Shown in pieces: positions 20,405 to 29,332 of a DNA stretch of 64,000 nt. This stretch comes from Granulicella sp. S156. Its GTDB lineage: Bacteria; Acidobacteriota; Terriglobia; Terriglobales; Acidobacteriaceae. A model generated the notes under the pieces. That model saw only the letters and a program-made list of their open reading frames with translations. It was not told where the DNA came from and searched no databases. The position numbers and the translations under genes were made by a program. Position 1 is the stretch's first letter. Each line of letters begins with the position of its first letter. The stretch is taken from the NCBI RefSeq assembly GCF_009766105.1, contig NZ_LMUH01000009.1, forward strand, positions 337,428-401,427, given 5' to 3'.

Positions 20405-21568
20405 CTACGTACGTTCCCCTATCGGCACAAACGCCACATCTTCCGGCCCAATGTAATTCGCACTCGGCCGAATGATCTTCCCATCAGCGCGCTGCTCCAT
20501 CACATGCGCCGCCCATCCGCTGGTACGCGCGATGGTGAAGATCGGCGTGAACATCGCAGTCGGTATCCCCATCACGTGATACGCCACAGCCGAGAACCAG
20601 TCGAGGTTTGGAAACATCTTCTTCACTTCGAACATCACCGCTTCGAGCCGTTCGGCGACGTTGTACATCGCGAGATCGCCTGCGGTTGTCGAAAGATCAT
20701 GCGCAACCTTTTTTATGACCACATTGCGCGGGTCGCTGATCGTGTACACCGGGTGCCCGAAGCCGATAATGACTTCCTTGTTCGCAACCCGCGCGCGGAT
20801 ATCAGCCTCGGCCTCGTCAGGCGAGCTGTAGCGCTGCTGAATCTCCAGCGCAACCTCGTTCGCTCCGCCGTGCTTCGGGCCTTTCAGCGCGCCGATAGCC
20901 CCGGCGATGGCCGAGAACATATCCGAACCCGTACCCGCAATCACGCGCGCCGTAAAGGTGGACGCATTGAACTCGTGCTCCGCATAAAGAATCAACGACA
21001 CGTGCATCGCCTGCACCCACTCGGAGCTCGCAGGTTTGCCATGCAGTAGATGCAGAAAATGTCCGCCGATAGAATCGTCTTCGGTTTCCACCTCAATGCG
21101 CTTGCCGCTGTTTGCAAAGTGGTACCAGTAGAGCAGCATCGATCCCAGCGACGCCATCAGGCGGTCGGCGATGTGTAGCGCACTCTCAGGGCTATGAGGC
21201 TGCGGTTCAGGTTCGAGCGTCGCGAGCACCGAAACACCCACGCGCTGCACATCCATCGGATGCGCGCTGGCAGGAAGCTGCTCCAGAGCCGTCTTCACAC
21301 CCTGCGGCAGGCCCCGCAGGCCCCGCAACCGCTGCTTGTAGCTCGAAAGCTCCGCCGCTGTCGGCAGCTTGCCGTAGAGCAACAGGTACGCAATCTCTTC
21401 AAACTCGCACTTCGCCGCGAGTTCGAGAATGTCGTAGCCGCGATAGTGCAAATCATTGCCATTGCGGCCCACAGTGCAGAGCGCCGTGTTGCCCGCAGGT
21501 ACGCCCGAAAGCGCAACGGATTTTTTGGGCTTGAACCCCGGTGTCGCTACTGCTGTCTCTCCACTCAT
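20405..21568 (-). CDS. prpC: 2-methylcitrate synthase (citrate synthase family)
   Basis: A 387-residue citrate synthase-fold protein. It condenses propionyl-CoA with oxaloacetate to 2-methylcitrate. Catalytic regions are seen as [16 protein letters not shown] (oxaloacetate/catalytic His) and [15 protein letters not shown] (second His), with the Asp region after. The short length and N-terminal [26 protein letters not shown] are typical of the PrpC/type II short citrate synthases. Location between prpB and prpD favours methylcitrate rather than citrate synthase, though dual activity is common in this family. The ATG at 21568 follows AAAGGCG. Confidence 0.92.
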   Translation of the reverse strand: MSGETAVATPGFKPKKSVALSGVPAGNTALCTVGRNGNDLHYRGYDILELAAKCEFEEIAYLLLYGKLPTAAELSSYKQRLRGLRGLPQGVKTALEQLPASAHPMDVQRVGVSVLATLEPEPQPHSPESALHIADRLMASLGSMLLYWYHFANSGKRIEVETEDDSIGGHFLHLLHGKPASSEWVQAMHVSLILYAEHEFNASTFTARVIAGTGSDMFSAIAGAIGALKGPKHGGANEVALEIQQRYSSPDEAEADIRARVANKEVIIGFGHPVYTISDPRNVVIKKVAHDLSTTAGDLAMYNVAERLEAVMFEVKKMFPNLDWFSAVAYHVMGIPTAMFTPIFTIARTSGWAAHVMEQRADGKIIRPSANYIGPEDVAFVPIGERT

Positions 21569-21584
21569 AAGCGCCTTTACCTCT

Positions 21585-21680
21585 ACCCTTGTGTTTGTTT
21601 TGTTCTTTGTCTTTGTTTTTCTGGTTTGTCATTCCGAACGAAGAGAAGAACCTGCTTCCTCCCGTTCTTCGCCCGTATCG
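21585..21680. repeat. Low-complexity and dispersed-repeat gap between prpB and prpC
   Basis: The 176-bp gap upstream of prpC begins with a T/G/C run (repeats of TTTGTTTTG type, 21587-21620). It is followed by a GTCATTCC...AAGAACCTGCTTCCTCCC segment resembling one at 63910-63965. It contains no gene. Confidence 0.45.
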
Positions 21681-21744
21681 CCAGAAAGGTATGGATCAGA
21701 ACGGACGTGGCGATGGGCGGTTCCGTGATCTCATGCCATCCCTG

Positions 21745-22653
21745 TCACTGCTTATCCTTCGCAAACAACTCATCAAGCTTCTGCTCATACGCGTGATACC
21801 CCAGGAAATCGTAGAGATCGGCGCGTGTCTGCATCGTGCCGACCACCTTCTCCTGCGTTCCGTCGGTACGAATGTGTTGATACACATTAAGCGCGGCGGC
21901 GTTCATCGCTCGAAACGCCGAGAGCGGATAGAGTGCGATCGACACATCCGCGCCGCGCAGCTCGTCCAGCGTAAACAAAGGCGTTGAGCCAAACTCCGTG
22001 ATATTCGCCAGCACGGGAACACGGGTGCGTTTCGCAAACGCACGGTACTGGTCCAGCTCCGTGACAGCCTCGGGGAAGACCATGTCCGCACCCGCCTCGG
22101 CGTACGCTGCGGCGCGGTCGAGCGCGGCATTCAAACCCTCGCTCGCTAAAGCATCCGTGCGCGCCATGATCACGAAGCTGGCATCCGTGCGCGCATCGAC
22201 AGCGGCTTTGATCCGGTCCACCATCTCTTCGCTCGGGACAATTGCCTTGCCCGGACGATGCCCGCAACGTTTGGCCTGTACCTGATCTTCGATGTGGCAT
22301 CCGCCCGCACCGGCCTTGATCAAGGCTCGTATCGAGCGCGCCAGATTGAACGCTCCCCCAAATCCCGTGTCGATATCGACCAGCAGGGGGAGTGAGCAGA
22401 CATCGGTGATGCGACGAATGTCAGTCAGCACGTCGTCGATCGTCGAGATGCCGAGATCAGGCATGCCCAGCGAGCCTGCGGCCACGCCTCCGCCGGAGAG
22501 ATACACCGCGCGGTAACCGACACGCTCTGCCATGCGTGCGTGATACGCATTGATCGCGCCAACGATCTGCAAGGGCCGTTCGCTTGCAACGGCCTCGCGT
22601 AGTTTGGCGCCTGCTGAAATACCCGTATTTTCTTTCAAGGAACTATGCTCCAT
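21745..22653 (-). CDS. prpB: 2-methylisocitrate lyase PrpB
   Basis: A 302-residue isocitrate lyase/PEP mutase-superfamily enzyme that splits 2-methylisocitrate into pyruvate and succinate. The active-site motif KRCGH is present ([19 protein letters not shown]), as are the Mg2+-binding [15 protein letters not shown] and the substrate region [15 protein letters not shown]. The ATG at 22653 is chosen; a TTG four codons upstream (22665) is also possible and neither has a clear Shine-Dalgarno site. It completes the methylcitrate cycle with prpC and prpD. No prpR-type regulator or prpE/acnD is visible. Confidence 0.93.
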   Translation of the reverse strand: MEHSSLKENTGISAGAKLREAVASERPLQIVGAINAYHARMAERVGYRAVYLSGGGVAAGSLGMPDLGISTIDDVLTDIRRITDVCSLPLLVDIDTGFGGAFNLARSIRALIKAGAGGCHIEDQVQAKRCGHRPGKAIVPSEEMVDRIKAAVDARTDASFVIMARTDALASEGLNAALDRAAAYAEAGADMVFPEAVTELDQYRAFAKRTRVPVLANITEFGSTPLFTLDELRGADVSIALYPLSAFRAMNAAALNVYQHIRTDGTQEKVVGTMQTRADLYDFLGYHAYEQKLDELFAKDKQ

Positions 22654-22702
22654 ACGAATCTGCAATGCTAGCAGCTTGACGCAACAGCTTGCGCGTTCTG
22701 CT

Positions 22703-24217
22703 CTACGGCTTTACTGGGCATAAGCACGCGCGGAACCCCGCATCCCCATCCTCTGTCATCGCACAGGCATAGGAGGGCCAGAGGCTCCGCATCGCTTCGG
22801 CTTTGGCATTGGAACTGTCTGCGCGGAGGCCGACATAGAAAAAATCCTGATAGGCGTGGCTATGCTCTGAGCTTCCTTGTTTATCGGCCAGGAACTCCGA
22901 GGTCAGTGTGGCCAGAGATTTGGCCGAAAAATCCGGCAGACCATAGGTCGAAGAGTAGCTGTACTCTTCCTTCCAGGTCGTCGCAATGCCGGTCTGGTTG
23001 TCCGCGGAGTAGACGCTGTAGTCCTTCAGCGTCGCCGTACCCGGCTCTACTCGCGCCACCGTAAAGGCAGGGTTATTCCCATTGACCGGTGAGATCGACG
23101 GAACGAGCTTGCCCGGAACTGCGTTGCCTGAACTCTCTGTCGTCGATTGAAAGAGTCGCATCTCGTCCATATGCGTATGCGCGAAGAGTGCCAGCTTGAT
23201 GATGTCGCCAAAGTCGGTGAGGGTATCGGCGAGCTTCCCGGAGTTCAGGAACATCTCCGGCTTCTGGCCTGCGCACACATCGCGGTTCTTCGAGAAGGTT
23301 GCGTACGCATCGATCCCAGGAGGAATGTGCGCCATCACCCAGACGTGCTCATGCGCTGCGCGGGCAGCAGTCAGTTGTGCTCGCAGCCATTCCACCTGGA
23401 CATCGGCAGCGGCGCCGTCCGGCTTGGCTGCGCAGCTCTCATACTTCTTCGATTCGAAGATATCCTGCAATACGATCAGGCGCGCATGCCGTATCGGCTT
23501 TGGCAGAACAACGCTGTAGTCACCCTCCGCGGAAAACTCACGCAGCAGTGCATTGCGATTGCGAGCGTCGATCACATCTCCCGCGAAGCTGCGGGCCGTG
23601 TCTTTCAGATACTCGCTACCTTGCGTCTCGCGATAATCGGAGCACCCCGAGTCGTTGTTTCCGAGTGCCAGATAGACCGGGACACCGGGAAAGGTCTCAC
23701 GCAGCTCGAACGCAATGAACGCAGCAACCTTGGCCGCGAACTCGCTGTACTCCTTCGCGCTGATCGTGGGCGCAAGATGGTGCACGCGGCAGTCGAAGGC
23801 GTGCGCCGTCAGGTCGCCGCTCACGGTGACAAACAGCGGTTTCGGTTGCTGTCTGTGGGCCTCTTTCAGGCTCGACTGCAGCAGCGTCCACGGCGTATCG
23901 ACACCACGTACGGGGCACGCGTCTTGCAGCGCAGCGACATCGGCTGCCTGTGTGGGTGAGTCGGGCGCGCTCAACACAGCGGGCCACCTGCTCACCGGCT
24001 CCGCGCGTAGCTGCGCGAACTTTGCGGGATCATGAAACGGATCGAAGTGAATGTCACTGAGCATCACGACAGGAACCGTGGACGGCGTCTTCGTCTGCGC
24101 GCTGAGCGTAGCGGCGATACAGAGCACCGCGAGAAGCGCAGGCGCTAATCTTCGCGGCCATGCCGCCAGTCTGGTTCGAATCAAAACAGCACCTCTGCAC
24201 AAGGGCGTGCCATACAT
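22703..24217 (-). CDS. Secreted calcineurin-like metallophosphoesterase (sphingomyelinase-like)
   Basis: About 504 residues with a signal peptide ([17 protein letters not shown]) and a complete set of metallophosphoesterase motifs: SDIHFD, SGDLTAH, LGNND, AHIPPG and FAHTHMDEM. The wide spacing and the several Cys residues resemble acid sphingomyelinase-like phosphodiesterases. The substrate cannot be told from sequence. The start is uncertain: ATG at 24217 has AGGGA upstream, a GTG at 24232 extends it, and a TTG at 24184 with AGAGGTG would give a more usual signal peptide. It is divergent from the DlgD-like gene. Confidence 0.85.
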   Translation of the reverse strand: MYGTPLCRGAVLIRTRLAAWPRRLAPALLAVLCIAATLSAQTKTPSTVPVVMLSDIHFDPFHDPAKFAQLRAEPVSRWPAVLSAPDSPTQAADVAALQDACPVRGVDTPWTLLQSSLKEAHRQQPKPLFVTVSGDLTAHAFDCRVHHLAPTISAKEYSEFAAKVAAFIAFELRETFPGVPVYLALGNNDSGCSDYRETQGSEYLKDTARSFAGDVIDARNRNALLREFSAEGDYSVVLPKPIRHARLIVLQDIFESKKYESCAAKPDGAAADVQVEWLRAQLTAARAAHEHVWVMAHIPPGIDAYATFSKNRDVCAGQKPEMFLNSGKLADTLTDFGDIIKLALFAHTHMDEMRLFQSTTESSGNAVPGKLVPSISPVNGNNPAFTVARVEPGTATLKDYSVYSADNQTGIATTWKEEYSYSSTYGLPDFSAKSLATLTSEFLADKQGSSEHSHAYQDFFYVGLRADSSNAKAEAMRSLWPSYACAMTEDGDAGFRACLCPVKP

Positions 24218-24291
24218 CGAGCATCCCTGCACCCTCTTAGTCTATCCATAGCCTCAGGCAGGGCGCGAACCGGATTGCGTTCTAATAAACC

Positions 24292-25323
24292 ATGGTCCGT
24301 ATTCCCTTCGACGAACTCCGCAGCATCCTCGAACGCGTGTTCCTGCACCTTGGCCTCGAGCCCGAACGCGCAGCGCTCTCGGCACGCCTCACCGCAGAGA
24401 CCGACCGCGACGGCGTACGCACGCACGGCATCGCGCGGCTGCCACGCTTTGCGGAGATGGTGCGCAACGGTAGCATCGACCCCTTGGCGCAGCCCGAGTG
24501 TCTAGCCAGCTTCGGTGCGCTGGAACGTTGGACCGGCCATCGCGGCCCAGGCAATCTCGCCGCTCACACGGCCATGGCCCGCGCTGTCGCCCTTGCAAAG
24601 ACGCACGGCCTTGGAGCCGTCGCGCTCGGCGATACGACCCACTGGCAGCGTGGCGGAGCCTTTGGCTGGCAGGCTGCCGAGGCTGGATTCGCCGCTCTCT
24701 GCTGGACGAACACGCTGCCCAACCTGCCACCCTGGGGCGCAACCACCCCAGCGCTGGGCAACAATCCGCTGGTACTGGCGATTCCTCACACGTCTGCGAA
24801 GCAATCCAACCCCATCGTGCTCGATATAGCGATGTCCCAATACTCCTATGGCACTCTAGCGGCCTATCGCGAACGCGGCCAGCTACTGCCGTTTGCCGGT
24901 GGCTTCGACGAACAAGGCGAGTTGACCCGCGATCCCGCAGCGATCGAGCGCTCGCAGCGCGCCCTGCCGATCGGCCTCTGGAAGGGCTCGGGCCTGTCTT
25001 TCGTGCTGGATGTCCTGGCGGCGATGCTGGCAGGCGGCAGATCTTCACACCAGATCGACGCCGATCCCCTCAAAGAGGTAGGGCAGTCGCAGGTGTTTCT
25101 AGCGATAGCGCCACAATCGCTGGCTTCGATGGAGGAACTGAACGCCATCGCACAAGGCGCAATCGACGCGCTTCACTCCGCAACCCCAGTCGAACCCGGC
25201 AAACCTGCACGGTACCCCGGCGAGGGCACGCTGGCTACGCGAAAAGAAAGCCTTCGTCTCGGTGTTGCAGTCGACGAAGCCCAATGGGAGAAGATTCAGG
25301 AGCTAGCCACTATCGGAGACTAG
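24292..25323 (+). CDS. DlgD-type 2,3-diketo-L-gulonate reductase (malate/lactate dehydrogenase family)
   Basis: A 343-residue protein of the Ldh_2 family (malate/L-lactate/sulfolactate dehydrogenases with a non-Rossmann NAD fold). Family marks are DRDGVRTHGIARLPRF near residue 39, the region GDTTHWQRGGAFGWQAAEAG, and GNNPLVLAIPH. The HWQRGG sequence favours 2,3-diketo-L-gulonate reductase (YiaK/DlgD) over malate dehydrogenase. No sugar-acid transport or catabolic genes adjoin it, so the physiological substrate stays uncertain. ATG at 24292 has no good ribosome binding site. Confidence 0.8.
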   Translation: MVRIPFDELRSILERVFLHLGLEPERAALSARLTAETDRDGVRTHGIARLPRFAEMVRNGSIDPLAQPECLASFGALERWTGHRGPGNLAAHTAMARAVALAKTHGLGAVALGDTTHWQRGGAFGWQAAEAGFAALCWTNTLPNLPPWGATTPALGNNPLVLAIPHTSAKQSNPIVLDIAMSQYSYGTLAAYRERGQLLPFAGGFDEQGELTRDPAAIERSQRALPIGLWKGSGLSFVLDVLAAMLAGGRSSHQIDADPLKEVGQSQVFLAIAPQSLASMEELNAIAQGAIDALHSATPVEPGKPARYPGEGTLATRKESLRLGVAVDEAQWEKIQELATIGD

Positions 25324-25330
25324 CGACAAT

Positions 25331-25405
25331 CCGGGTGCCCCATCTTCGGCGCGTTCTTTGCGCCTAAGGTGGGTATCGGGCGACCGCCCGACCGCTCCTG
25401 CCCAT
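25331..25405 (+). repeat. REP-like dispersed palindromic element, copy 1
   Basis: Begins GGGTGCCCCATCTTCGGCGC and continues with TTCTTTGCGCCTAAGGTGGG and a second GC-rich hairpin, ending CCGCTCCTGCCCATG. It closely matches the element at 26198-26280 and, inverted, the one at 47811-47893. It sits between convergent genes. Confidence 0.75.
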
Positions 25406-25456
25406 GTATGCCTTATCTCCAACGTCCCAACCGGCACTTCGCTTTTTCCCGCCGCT

Positions 25457-26041
25457 CTAATACGGCCTTGCGTAGACGACCGGCGGACCGGGACGTACCC
25501 ATGGCCTGCGCCACACCCCTACCCTGCGATACGGATAGAATCCCGGCCCCGCGAAAAACACAGGTGGCGGAGGGGCGACAACTACCGGAAACGGCCGCAC
25601 AATCACTGTGCGGACTGCCGGTGGAGCGGGTGGCAGCGGTTCCGGAGCATAGGCGGTCATAACAGGCTGTTTCCTGATGTGCCTGATGTGGTGATGCACT
25701 CGTACGGGAGCAGCGGGGTTGCATAGTTCGGCCTGATCGGATGGGACGACAAGGTCGTTGATGACCGTCCTTATCCCGTCAATGGAACCGGCATCTGAGC
25801 CGGCAAGTGTGCGCGCATCGTAGGTACTGACTGTACCGTTCAGAGTGGCAACACCGCTGGCTACGACAGGATTGATGCTCTGACCCTGCAACGTGCTTTC
25901 TGCTGCCAGTTTTGCCTGAAGGTCGTCTGTGATCTGTTGGTCAGTGCGAACAGACGGAGTATTTTGCGATTTCTTACAGCCAGCGACAGTCAGCAGCATG
26001 CCTGCCAGCATAAGAGTTGTAAGTTTTCCAGGTATTTGCAT
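25457..26041 (-). CDS. BON-domain lipoprotein
   Basis: A 194-residue protein with a lipoprotein signal (lipobox LTVAGC, Cys about residue 21) and a BON domain (about residues 35-95, TDDLQAKLAAESTLQGQSIN ... GVATLNGTVSTYDAR), which binds phospholipid membranes in OsmY-like proteins. The C-terminal half is Pro/Val/His-rich and ends with Arg/Pro/Tyr-rich sequence. ATG at 26041 is chosen because GGAGAGG lies just upstream and it places the lipobox correctly; the open frame extends 15 codons further. It likely acts in the periplasm attached to a membrane. Confidence 0.82.
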   Translation of the reverse strand: MQIPGKLTTLMLAGMLLTVAGCKKSQNTPSVRTDQQITDDLQAKLAAESTLQGQSINPVVASGVATLNGTVSTYDARTLAGSDAGSIDGIRTVINDLVVPSDQAELCNPAAPVRVHHHIRHIRKQPVMTAYAPEPLPPAPPAVRTVIVRPFPVVVAPPPPVFFAGPGFYPYRRVGVWRRPWVRPGPPVVYARPY

Positions 26042-26197
26042 GGGACCTCTCCGTGTTTTCCGGCAGTTCTGGTGAAACTCCACCATGCCCTGCTAAATTA
26101 CGACCCGTATCGATCGCGGAAGTTTCTTCGGAGAGCGATAACCCTTACTTTTCTTTTGAGAAACCTGTGGGGAGAACTTTCGGCAGGAGTAACCATC

Positions 26198-26280
26198 CAT
26201 CCGGGTGCCCCATCTTCGGCGCGCGTTCTTTGCGCCTAAGCTGGGCATCGCGCGGTAGCGCGACCGCTCCCGCCCATTCT
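26198..26280 (+). repeat. REP-like dispersed palindromic element, copy 2
   Basis: Starts CCGGGTGCCCCATCTTCGGC, with the same TTCTTTGCGCCTAAGCTGGG core as copy 1 and an added GCGCGGTAGCGCG hairpin. It lies upstream of the BON lipoprotein. Confidence 0.75.
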
Positions 26281-26328
26281 GACATTGCCGCTGTCGTTGG
26301 CTGAGGTAAGCCAGCAGGAACAGGAGCA

Positions 26329-26354
26329 GCCACGCTATCGTGCGATAGCGTGGC
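26329..26354. terminator. Perfect 12-bp hairpin
   Basis: GCCACGCTATCG (26329-26340) and CGATAGCGTGGC (26343-26354) form a perfect hairpin with a 2-base loop. It is 10 bp after the end of the minus-strand gene 26365-27294. No U-tract follows on either strand, so a terminator role is tentative. Confidence 0.4.
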
Positions 26355-26364
26355 GTCACCCAAA

Positions 26365-27294
26365 CTACATATTCGTATGCCCGCCACGCATGTCTTCATT
26401 AAAGCTGGGCTTGATGAAGAGCAAGGCCTCTTCAACCTCGGCACGGTACTTATCTTCCTGGTTACGAAGGGTATCGGTGGCTGTTGCCCACTCTCCATTA
26501 CCTTCGAGCAGAACCAGGCCTTCCTGCGTAAGCGTGGCGGCTGTCTTCTTCAGATCGGCTACAGGGGTGTTCAGATATTGCGCATCGCGCGGGTCGGCAA
26601 TCCACACTGGCGCACCGCCACCGAGCACATGGCTCAGCCAGAAGACCTTGGCTGCGAGGTAGTCGTGGCGCTGCTTCTCGTTCGTGTCGTTGAAGATGAA
26701 ACGCTGCTGCTTCACGGAGTAGTAGCGGGTGGTTACAGGCACAGGCTGGCGGTTGCCGCTCTTTACCAGCTCCAACTGCCCCTGGTCGAGCGTCTTGCGC
26801 ACGGCATTGGTGATGAAACCCTCAGCGAACGGCTGCTCCAGCGCCACGACGACCTCGGCAAAGGTCTGCGTGAGTGCCGCCGAGACCTTGGCGTGCAGCA
26901 GGCTCTCTTTGCCGTCTGCCAGATGAATCTCGCCATGGACGATGTACGTGTCGGCGCCCGAGCTCGATCCGTGGAACGGCCACGCGAACTTGCGGAAGGT
27001 CAACGGCAGGCCATGCAGCGTCAGGTAAGCATCCGGATGCGGATTGCGCAGGCGCTGCGCTGCTTCGGCGAAGAAGATGGCAAGTTCGGAGGAGAACTTC
27101 GGGTTTGCGGCGTCGAAAGCCCCGCTCAACTCCACTGTCTGGGTTTTGCTCGGGTCCGAAGCCAGCGCCACCGTGGCGCGTGTGGTGGGGTTGCCGGAGA
27201 AGTCGGTGCCCGGTTCAATGGAGGTGAGGGTCAGGCCAGCGGCCTTAGCGAAAGCTTCGAGTTGCGCGGCAGGCGCGGTAATTGCGGTGCTCAT
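26365..27294 (-). CDS. Conserved protein of unknown function
   Basis: A 309-residue soluble protein without signal peptide or membrane helix. The N-terminal half is Ala/Thr-rich (TSIEPGTDFSGNPTTRATVA) and mentions no catalytic motif; the C-terminal half is more polar and ends in an acidic Glu-rich helix (KYRAEVEEALLFIKPSF). I do not recognise the family. ATG at 27294 follows AAGGAACACC, a good ribosome binding site, and codon use matches the neighbours, so it is very likely a real gene. It appears monocistronic, bounded by repeat-rich gaps. Confidence 0.7.
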   Translation of the reverse strand: MSTAITAPAAQLEAFAKAAGLTLTSIEPGTDFSGNPTTRATVALASDPSKTQTVELSGAFDAANPKFSSELAIFFAEAAQRLRNPHPDAYLTLHGLPLTFRKFAWPFHGSSSGADTYIVHGEIHLADGKESLLHAKVSAALTQTFAEVVVALEQPFAEGFITNAVRKTLDQGQLELVKSGNRQPVPVTTRYYSVKQQRFIFNDTNEKQRHDYLAAKVFWLSHVLGGGAPVWIADPRDAQYLNTPVADLKKTAATLTQEGLVLLEGNGEWATATDTLRNQEDKYRAEVEEALLFIKPSFNEDMRGGHTNM

Positions 27295-27461
27295 GGTGTT
27301 CCTTCAGAAAGAATATGTGCACCTTCCATCTTATCCGCTCAGCCCCAAATTCTCCGCTCCTCGAACACTCTACCGAGGTGCCAAAAGAAAACATCATTGC
27401 GCGATATTCGCACAATCTGCCCGCTGAATTGGCCAGTTAGATGAATAAACTGCTCTAGATA
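27295..27461. other. Non-coding gap, upstream part
   Basis: No gene or clear promoter was seen upstream of the unknown protein gene; the remainder of this 523-bp gap consists of the repeats listed next. Confidence 0.4.
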
Positions 27462-27513
27462 GAGCGTAAAAGCTCAAACGGCCACGGGTACAAGCCCCGA
27501 AGGGGCGATATAT
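27462..27513 (+). repeat. 52-nt direct repeat, copy 1
   Basis: Reads GAGCGTAAAAGCTCAAACGG, then CCACGGGTACAAGCCCCGAA and GGGGCGATATATA. A second copy with few changes lies at 27694-27746. Each holds a small AGCCCC-GGGGC hairpin. Confidence 0.75.
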
Positions 27514-27518
27514 ACCAG

Positions 27519-27577
27519 CCCAGGGTGTAGGCGATACGACGAGCGTTTTTTGCTCGCCGTCTCGCCGCAACCCTGGG
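27519..27577. repeat. Long imperfect hairpin with T6 loop
   Basis: CCCAGGGT (27519-27526) pairs with ACCCTGGG (27570-27577). Inside, GGCGATACGACGAGC pairs imperfectly with GCTCGCCGTCTCGCC around a loop of six T. It lies between the two direct repeat copies and looks like the core of a dispersed element. Confidence 0.7.
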
Positions 27578-27693
27578 TTACGAACCGAATAAAGGTCGAG
27601 CCCTAAAGGGGTGGTATATCTCCTCGGTTGCACAAGATATACCGTGCTTACAGCGTTCCATCTTTATTGGCCACTTGACCCTGAAGCTCAATG

Positions 27694-27746
27694 GAGCGTA
27701 ACGGCTCAAACGGTCACGGGTATAAGCCCCAAGGGGCTGTATATCG
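27694..27746 (+). repeat. 52-nt direct repeat, copy 2
   Basis: Reads GAGCGTAACGGCTCAAACGG then TCACGGGTATAAGCCCCAAG. It matches the copy at 27462-27513 at most positions. The intervening 180 bp contain a third, weaker CCCTAAAGGGG hairpin near 27601. Confidence 0.75.
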
Positions 27747-27817
27747 TGGCTGCACGATAGGCCGAATAGTCACGTTTACTTCAAACTTCAACACCTTGGA
27801 ACTGCTGGTGTAGTGCG

Positions 27818-28501
27818 TCAATTCTTGTAGTCTTCGTGAAAAGTGTAGGTGGCATCATTTTTCCCGGTAAGAAATGCCTTATCTGTTGCAGCTGACTCTC
27901 CCACCATGACCCTTAGCGTGACTAGATGGGATTGGATAACGCCGATCCTTTCCATAAGTAGATCTGCTTTTTCTGGCATAAGCCCGCCATCCCCTATACC
28001 AGATCCATACAGAGCTCCCGCAAATTGGGCTTCATCCTCTATGAGTTTCTCTTGTGCAAGAGTCACGGAATGTTGCGCGTCGTAGATTCGGGAGAATTGA
28101 TTCGCTTCGTTGTAGGGCATAAAGGCCAGAGCTCCTGTAGTCTGGGCCGTCGTCCACGCCGTATTGTCCCACTCCGGGAAGGAATAGTTGTACGAGATGG
28201 TTCCGTGTTGGTTCTTATCTTTCGAATGCTGCGCGAAACGTGTAACGGTATCCATACTTTCTTTGACATTCGCCTGGTATTTGTCGATATCGACTAAGGT
28301 GTCCGCCATCTTTTTGGCGTTCCCCTCAATCTCCTTGCGCAACATCTCTTTCGCATCGCGTGCGAGCTCGCGATGCTGATGCCGCTCTACGCACCCTTCG
28401 ATGCCTACAGCGATCAGCAGCCCCACCGAGATGGTCAGCAGGTGAATAAAAAAATCTTTTAGGCCACCAAGACGATGGTGCGGCGGATGAACATCCAGCA
28501 T
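27818..28501 (-). CDS. Tandem paralogous membrane protein A
   Basis: A 227-residue protein with a conserved N-terminus (MLDVHPPHHRLGGLKDFFIH), one membrane helix (about residues 20-38) and a mostly helical, charged extracytoplasmic or cytoplasmic region. Two 'AWTTAQTTGALAFMPYNEAN'-type segments mark the middle. It is a paralogue of the next gene; their first 40 residues are almost identical. The topology resembles small DUF6090-like membrane proteins, but that is only a weak impression. AAGGAG precedes the ATG at 28501. Function unknown. Confidence 0.75.
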   Translation of the reverse strand: MLDVHPPHHRLGGLKDFFIHLLTISVGLLIAVGIEGCVERHQHRELARDAKEMLRKEIEGNAKKMADTLVDIDKYQANVKESMDTVTRFAQHSKDKNQHGTISYNYSFPEWDNTAWTTAQTTGALAFMPYNEANQFSRIYDAQHSVTLAQEKLIEDEAQFAGALYGSGIGDGGLMPEKADLLMERIGVIQSHLVTLRVMVGESAATDKAFLTGKNDATYTFHEDYKN

Positions 28502-28585
28502 GTAGCTCCTTCAATTGCAGAGTCAAGGAAAACGACGAGTTCACCTCAAACTTCAACACCTTAAACGGCCACCGCCGCACATCAG

Positions 28586-29263
28586 TTATTTGATGTCTTC
28601 GTGAAAATTGTCCGAGACATCTTTCCCGGTCAGAAAACCTTCATCTTTCGCGGCGGCCCCCTCGGCCATTAACTTAAGCGCCGCTAAATGCACTTTCATA
28701 ATGTTGAACCGTTCTATTGTCGCCCCTGCTGCTTCTGACGTGATGTCTTTGTCGAAGTCGTATTTGCCTATGATTCCCAGCAACTGCGCAAAGTCTTCGC
28801 TTATCTTTTCCTCTGCTGCCTTGAATTGATACTGTGTCTCATAGATGCCGGAATACTTGTTCGCCTCGTCATAAGGCATAAACGTTAAAGCGCCGGTCGT
28901 TTGGGCCGTCTTCCATGCCGTATCGTCCAGCTCCGTCAAGGAGAAGTCTGTCTTGAACGATCCCTTCTGCGCGCTCTTGTCTTTAGGGTTCTGCCTGATG
29001 CGTTTAAGCAGTACGACAGCGTTCTCCACCGCCGTCTGCCTTTTGTCAATGTCCGTCAGCGCGTCCTTCATCGTTTTGGAGTTACCTCCAATCTCTTTAC
29101 GCAGCGTCTCGCGTGCCTCTTGTGCGAGTTCACGATGCTGGTGCCGCTCTACGCACCCTTCGATGCCTACAGCGATCAGCAGCCCCACTGAGATGGTCAG
29201 CAGGTGGATGAAAAAATCTTTTAGGCCTCCAAGACGATGGTGCGGCGGGTGAACATCCAGCAT
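28586..29263 (-). CDS. Tandem paralogous membrane protein B
   Basis: A 225-residue paralogue of the gene at 27818-28501. It shares the same N-terminus and membrane helix, the central AWKTAQTTGALTFMPYDEAN and the C-terminal FLTGKD...FHED. Similarity continues downstream of the stop (TCAAACTTCAACACCTT in both), so the duplication included 3' flank. AAGGAGC precedes the ATG at 29263. Function unknown. Confidence 0.75.
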   Translation of the reverse strand: MLDVHPPHHRLGGLKDFFIHLLTISVGLLIAVGIEGCVERHQHRELAQEARETLRKEIGGNSKTMKDALTDIDKRQTAVENAVVLLKRIRQNPKDKSAQKGSFKTDFSLTELDDTAWKTAQTTGALTFMPYDEANKYSGIYETQYQFKAAEEKISEDFAQLLGIIGKYDFDKDITSEAAGATIERFNIMKVHLAALKLMAEGAAAKDEGFLTGKDVSDNFHEDIK

Positions 29264-29332
29264 GTTGCTCCTTCAAACACGGCAAGTCTGCAAATGAGTT
29301 CAACCACGCACTTCTGTCATGCGGCTGGGTGG

